NCBI GenBank assembly: GCA_002067265.1
Contig: MVQW01000082.1
Coordinates: forward strand, 1-18,234
Length of the DNA stretch: 18,234 bases
DNA from: Methanomethylovorans sp. PtaU1.Bin073
GTDB lineage: Archaea > Halobacteriota > Methanosarcinia > Methanosarcinales > Methanosarcinaceae
Direction: 5' to 3'
Of the stretch, positions 14,475-18,234 are shown piece by piece. Each line of letters begins with the position of its first letter. The first letter of the stretch is position 1. The notes under the pieces were generated by a model. It was given only the letters and a program-made list of their open reading frames with translations, was not told where the DNA came from and did no database searches. The translations under genes were made by a program, and so were the position numbers.

Positions 14475-15083
14475 ATGAAAAATATCGTGATCATAGATTA
14501 TGGACTGGGTAACCTGCGCAGCGTGCACAAAGGGCTTGAACACGCAGGTGCCTCTGTTTCCATCTCCAGTGACCCTGAAAAGATGCTTGCGGCAGACGGG
14601 GTCATCCTTCCAGGGGTGGGTGCGTTCATGGATGCCATGAAGAACATCGAAGATCTCAAAGGCGCCATTACAGAATATGTGAATTCCGGCAAGCCTATGC
14701 TGGGCATTTGCCTGGGTGAGCAGATACTTATGGACCGCTCCGAAGAAGGAAGGTTAACTGACGGCCTGGGACTTGTACAGGGCAATGTCCTCAGATTTCC
14801 CCATTCCGAGCTCAAGGTGCCCCACATGGGATGGAACTCCATACAGATCACACAGGACCATCCTCTGTTCGAAGGTATTCCCGACGGGTCCTACGTTTAT
14901 TTCGTACATTCCTACTATGTGGATACCACACAGAAGAACACACTTGCAGCATGCGGATATGGAAGGACTTTTGCAGCAGCAGTGGTCAATGATGCCGGGA
15001 ATGTCATGGGCACACAGTTCCATCCTGAAAAAAGTGGGGATATCGGCCTGAAGATGCTGCGCAACTTTGTACGGATGTGTTGA
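14475..15083 (+). CDS. hisH: Imidazole glycerol phosphate synthase, glutamine amidotransferase subunit HisH
   Basis: This 202-aa class I glutamine amidotransferase releases ammonia from glutamine for HisF in histidine biosynthesis. The nucleophile is C79 in GICLGEQ; the triad is completed by H183 and E185 in QFHPEKSG. IDYGLGNLRSV (7-17), LPGVGAF (45-51) and PHMGWN (116-121) are HisH hallmarks and separate it from GuaA or PabA. The usual GICLGMQ has Glu in place of Met here, a small deviation next to the nucleophile. Length is normal. No hisF or other his gene is adjacent; the downstream gene is an AIR-synthase-like protein 9 bases away, so the his genes appear dispersed, as is common in methanogens. 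Confidence 0.92.
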   Translation: MKNIVIIDYGLGNLRSVHKGLEHAGASVSISSDPEKMLAADGVILPGVGAFMDAMKNIEDLKGAITEYVNSGKPMLGICLGEQILMDRSEEGRLTDGLGLVQGNVLRFPHSELKVPHMGWNSIQITQDHPLFEGIPDGSYVYFVHSYYVDTTQKNTLAACGYGRTFAAAVVNDAGNVMGTQFHPEKSGDIGLKMLRNFVRMC

Positions 15084-15092
15084 GGCAAGAAC

Positions 15093-16421
15093 ATGGATAT
15101 AGAAGGATATGCAAAACGAGGCCTGCGTGCCAATGACCTAGAACTTGAGGACAAGCTCACTGCCAGGATCCTGGAAATAAAGAAGACCACACCCCTGCAC
15201 GCCCGCAGGCTTGCACAGGCAACCATCGTGGAAGCCAGGAACACGTTAAATGTGCAAGGCGACATCCTGGAGCCCACCATATCCGGCGTCACCATGGGCG
15301 AGTTCGGCGTGGGTTCAAGGGGTACCGGCGATTTTTACACACATGAGAAGATAGCAAAGGTCATAGGGAAGACAGAAGCAGTAGTGGACAGTGCTCAGCT
15401 TGATGATTCCGGTGTGGTGCTGGGCAATGGCACTGACAAGTACATCATAGTCACCATTGACGGGATACACTCAAGGCTTAGCGATTTCCCCTTCCTTGCC
15501 GGTTTCCATGTGGCAAGGGCCTCGCTCAGGGACGTGTATGTAATGGGCGCCCGGCCTGTTGCTCTGCTCTCGGATATCCATGTCGCTGATGACGGGGATG
15601 TGGCAAAGATATTCGACCACATCGCAGGCATCACTGCAGTATCCGAACTTACAGGCATTCCCCTTATCACAGGCAGTACGCTGCGTATAGGAGGGGACAT
15701 GGTCATCGGAGAGCGCATGACAGGCGGTGTGGGTGCTGTGGGAACGACATCGGACCTGACAGCCCGCAACCAGACTCGGGTAGGCGATGTGATCCTTATG
15801 ACCGAAGGTGCTGGCGGGGGCACGGTTTCCACCACAGCCCTGTACTACAACATGCACCATGTAGTGCAGGAGACCATGAACGTAAAGTTCCTGGAAGCGT
15901 GTGAAGCCCTCATTGTTTCCGGCCTGCTGCCACATATCCATGCCATGACAGACGTCACTAACGGGGGCATCCGTGGCGATGCAAAGGAAATATCAAAGAC
16001 CGCAGGCGTGAAACTGGTATTCGAGGAAGAGAAGATGAGGGCACTGGTCAATCCTGTGGTGCTTGACATGCTCGAAACCCTCAAGATAGATTATCTGGGA
16101 GTATCGCTTGATGCCCTGCTCATCATAGCCCCGCAGGAGTATGCCCAGGACATCATGCGCGTCGTGAAAGAAGCGGGTGTTGCCATAGACATCATAGGAC
16201 GTGTGGAGAAAGGGTCCGGTGCAGAGATAAGGATAGCCGGAGAGATAAAGGATTTTACACCCCGTTTCAGGGAATCTGCATACACCCCTGTCAAGAAAAT
16301 GATAGGAGAAGAAGAGCCCCGGGACTTCCTTGAAATGAAACATGCTATCGACCTGGCGGCAGAGAATGCCATTGAGAAAAAGCGCAGAGTAGTGGAAATG
16401 ATAAAAAAGGGATCTGCCTGA
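15093..16421 (+). CDS. AIR-synthase-related (PurM/HypE superfamily) protein
   Basis: This 442-aa protein belongs to the PurM/HypE/SelD superfamily. The N-terminal domain contains DDSGVVLGNGTDKYIIVTIDGI (about 108-129), then ASLRDVYVMGARPVALLSDI with the conserved metal/ATP-binding style of the fold. A glycine-rich GAGGGTVSTTAL (about 239-250) and TDVTNGGIRGDAKEIS (about 287-302) belong to the C-terminal AIRS domain. A helical extension of about 55 residues at each end is typical of the methanogen 'AIR synthase-related' group, whose substrate I do not know. It follows hisH by 9 bases with GAGG as ribosome-binding site, so the two are co-transcribed. It may phosphorylate or activate an amide or carboxyl group, as superfamily members do; this is inference. 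Confidence 0.75.
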   Translation: MDIEGYAKRGLRANDLELEDKLTARILEIKKTTPLHARRLAQATIVEARNTLNVQGDILEPTISGVTMGEFGVGSRGTGDFYTHEKIAKVIGKTEAVVDSAQLDDSGVVLGNGTDKYIIVTIDGIHSRLSDFPFLAGFHVARASLRDVYVMGARPVALLSDIHVADDGDVAKIFDHIAGITAVSELTGIPLITGSTLRIGGDMVIGERMTGGVGAVGTTSDLTARNQTRVGDVILMTEGAGGGTVSTTALYYNMHHVVQETMNVKFLEACEALIVSGLLPHIHAMTDVTNGGIRGDAKEISKTAGVKLVFEEEKMRALVNPVVLDMLETLKIDYLGVSLDALLIIAPQEYAQDIMRVVKEAGVAIDIIGRVEKGSGAEIRIAGEIKDFTPRFRESAYTPVKKMIGEEEPRDFLEMKHAIDLAAENAIEKKRRVVEMIKKGSA

Positions 16422-16443
16422 GCAAGTTCAGCAGATCATTTTT
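16404..16443. terminator. Bidirectional terminator between the AIR-synthase-like and nfeD genes
   Basis: GATCTG-C-CTGA (16411-16421) pairs with TCAG-CAGATC (16428-16437), a 10-bp stem with one bulged C and a loop of about 6 bases. On the plus strand it is followed by ATTTTT, and on the minus strand by CCTTTTTT. The hairpin lies exactly between two convergent genes and overlaps both 3' ends. Confidence 0.65.
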
Positions 16444-17749
16444 CTGAATGTATAGAGCTTGCATCTTTTTTCTTTACGATTAGGACCGTCCCATCCTTTC
16501 CCAGGATCTCTACTTTCTCCCCTATTTCGATAGGATCCTCAGAACGTGCTTTCCAGACCTCGCTTTTATGCCTCACATATCCAAATTCGCCCGATGCAAA
16601 AGAATCCTTAGCAACAGCAATGTCACCTATAAGCTCACCGAACTTTGGCTTTGAATGACGCACCACTGCGATCTTATACAGGACGAAAAGCAGAAAAGCT
16701 CCAATTATTAAAGTGGGCGCCACGACCGAAAGGATGACAGTCTGCTGGAATTCAGCAGGCGTATAGTTCCTTGGAAAATCCGTAGGTGCGAGCAGTATAC
16801 TTCCCGCAACTATGCACACAAGTCCCGCGATCCCGAAAACCCCGAAACCCGGCGACTGGAACTCTATCACTACTAATGCCACACCCACCAGTATAAGGAA
16901 TATCGATGCAATGTTCACATCGAATCCAGTGCCTATGAGTCCCAGAGCAATTGCCACTATACCAAAGAGCTCTGCTCCGAAACCCGGATTCGACAAGCCC
17001 AATATGATAGCATATACTCCCAGCAGCAACAATAAGGAGGATATGATAGGATCAGAAATGATGTTCATGAAAGAAAGCCTCAGGGGCGGCTCATAGAACA
17101 CTATTTCTGCCCCGCTGGTCTTAAGCTCCCGGCCTTTGACCTCACGTCCGTCCACCTGCTCCAGTAGGTCATTGAGATCTGACGCAATGTACTCTATTAC
17201 TCCGTATTCTAAGGCCTTCTCGGGATTTAAATTAAGGTTCTCAGTAATGAATTGCCCTGCAGTGGTCTCATTGCGCCCGTGCTTGCGGGCATTTTCCTGT
17301 GCCGTGGCTACCAGAGCATTCACGATCTTGGAATCGTTCACAGGTTCAGACCCTGAAGGTGTTACCGTCACTGGCTGGGCTGAACCTATGACAGTGAAAG
17401 GGGCCATAGCCGCTACATCCGTGCTTATGAGCAGAAGAGTGCCTGCAGACCAGGCCTTAGTACCTTCGGGATACACGTAACCTATTACAGGCACATCAGT
17501 GGTAGCTATTTGTTCCATCATGTTAAGGGTTGCATCCACCACCCCACCAGGTGTGTTCAGTGTAATGATCAGAGCCTGATAATCACCCTCTTCGGCGAAT
17601 GCCATGGCATCTGCCAGAATATCATCTGATGCCGGAGTTATAGTATCTGCTATCTCCACTACCAGTACCTGTTCAGCAGCGCTGGCAGATGGCATGCAGC
17701 ACAACAGAAATAAAAAAAGCAAAAAAGAGAGTCCGAACCTGGATATCAT
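16436..17749 (-). CDS. NfeD-family membrane-bound serine protease (ClpP-class, NfeD1b type)
   Basis: The chosen start, ATG at 17749, gives 437 aa and places the signal peptide (MISRFGLSFLLFLFLL, ending at ASA-AEQ) at the N-terminus. An upstream extension to 17812 overlaps the stomatin gene and is unlikely. The ClpP-like protease domain (about 25-200) has TLNTPGGVVDAT, the catalytic serine in WSAGT (S101) and a lysine in NDSKIV (K141). This corresponds to the Ser-Lys dyad of archaeal stomatin-specific proteases. Five or so hydrophobic segments follow (about 233-370), then an OB-fold NfeD C-terminal domain (about 375-430). The gene begins 13 bases after the stomatin stop. Family members cleave the C-terminal region of the partner stomatin, linking the pair to membrane quality control. 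Confidence 0.88.
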   Translation of the reverse strand: MISRFGLSFLLFLFLLCCMPSASAAEQVLVVEIADTITPASDDILADAMAFAEEGDYQALIITLNTPGGVVDATLNMMEQIATTDVPVIGYVYPEGTKAWSAGTLLLISTDVAAMAPFTVIGSAQPVTVTPSGSEPVNDSKIVNALVATAQENARKHGRNETTAGQFITENLNLNPEKALEYGVIEYIASDLNDLLEQVDGREVKGRELKTSGAEIVFYEPPLRLSFMNIISDPIISSLLLLLGVYAIILGLSNPGFGAELFGIVAIALGLIGTGFDVNIASIFLILVGVALVVIEFQSPGFGVFGIAGLVCIVAGSILLAPTDFPRNYTPAEFQQTVILSVVAPTLIIGAFLLFVLYKIAVVRHSKPKFGELIGDIAVAKDSFASGEFGYVRHKSEVWKARSEDPIEIGEKVEILGKDGTVLIVKKKDASSIHSEK

Positions 17750-17762
17750 CACGATCTTTCCA

Positions 17763-18234
17763 TCAACTCTTGTTCTTGTCACTAAATGCCTTTGACATAG
17801 CTGCGATCTCACCTATCTCTGTTGAACTGGAGATCACTATCAGGTTCTTCTCCCTTGCAACTTCGGATATTGTCTGCAATTCACGCAGTTTAAGACTTGC
17901 AGGCATTTCCTGATACAACTTTGCGGCATCCTTCATCTTTTCAGCAGCGATGAACTCTCCCTCTGAAAGAATGATACGTGCACGCTTCTCACGTTCCGCC
18001 TCAGCCTGCTTTGCAATGGCACGCAGCATAGTATCATCTATTTTCACATCCCTGAGAGTGACACCTGTGACCTTGATACCCCATGGATCGGTTGATTCGT
18101 CAAGCATTTCCTGGATATTCTTATTGATCTCCTCCCTTTTGGAAAGGAGCTCATCAAGCTCGATCTGACCGATCACATCACGCAAGGTGGTCTGGGATAA
18201 AGTGGAAGTAGCATACTTGTAATTTTCCACTTCA
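17763..18234 (-). CDS. Stomatin/prohibitin-like SPFH protein (5' end outside window)
   Basis: Only the C-terminal part (about 157 residues) is present; the frame stays open to the window edge, so a GTG at 18230 is internal and not the start. YATSTLSQTTLRDVIGQIELDELLSKREEIN and WGIKVTGVTLRDVKIDDTMLRAIAKQAEAEREKRARI are the classic SPFH/stomatin segments, followed by an alanine- and glutamate-rich helix and a short tail. Stomatins form oligomers at the inner membrane face and are partnered by NfeD proteases. The nfeD gene directly downstream completes the conserved archaeal pair. The C-terminal region that would be the protease cleavage substrate is included here. Confidence 0.9.
   Translation of the reverse strand, partial: EVENYKYATSTLSQTTLRDVIGQIELDELLSKREEINKNIQEMLDESTDPWGIKVTGVTLRDVKIDDTMLRAIAKQAEAEREKRARIILSEGEFIAAEKMKDAAKLYQEMPASLKLRELQTISEVAREKNLIVISSSTEIGEIAAMSKAFSDKNKS

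Noticed and set aside
15395..15941. Antisense frames of more than 140 codons opposite the AIR-synthase-like gene
   Set aside because: They lie inside a clearly conserved coding region and have no recognisable domain.

Overview
The window looks like chromosomal DNA of a methanogenic archaeon, most likely of the Methanosarcinales. The reasons are an archaeal-type DRG/TGS GTPase, TATA-box promoters, T-tract terminators, an archaeal NfeD-stomatin pair, a hisH gene coupled to a PurM/HypE-like gene, and pilin-like surface proteins. The lineage is inferred from gene content and was not tested by any search.

Two kinds of DNA are visible. The flanks (about 1-1250 and 11385-18234) are relatively GC-rich and carry housekeeping genes: tRNA-Gln, DRG GTPase, UDP-glucose 6-dehydrogenase, a coiled-coil membrane protein, two paralogous secreted or pilin-like proteins, hisH, an AIR-synthase-related protein, and an NfeD-stomatin operon cut by the window end. 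Between them, about 1468-11276 is conspicuously AT-rich and holds only DNA-modification and defence-like genes. This is an accessory island.

Island layout from left to right: an orphan DNA methyltransferase (minus, variant catalytic motif THPPY); a two-gene unit of a small winged-helix protein and an unknown 208-aa protein (minus); a DpnA-like GATC methylase (plus, divergent from the winged-helix gene and sharing with it a palindromic TATA element); then, convergent with dpnA, a six-gene minus-strand operon. In transcription order the operon is a PLD-nuclease/SF2 helicase (707 aa), a 54-aa protein, a DndD-like SMC ATPase (706 aa), a 151-aa protein resembling 'dnd system-associated protein 4', a DpnII-type restriction endonuclease, and a DpnM-type Dam methylase.

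The DpnII enzymes are recognised with good confidence and predict restriction and N6-adenine methylation at GATC. The four genes upstream look like the restriction or effector side of a phosphorothioation (Dnd-type) system, but no sulfur-modification gene (DndA, DndB, DndC or DndE) is present in the window. The most interesting possibility is that this four-gene module has become coupled to GATC methylation in place of phosphorothioation, making a composite defence system. This is an inference from gene order and motifs.
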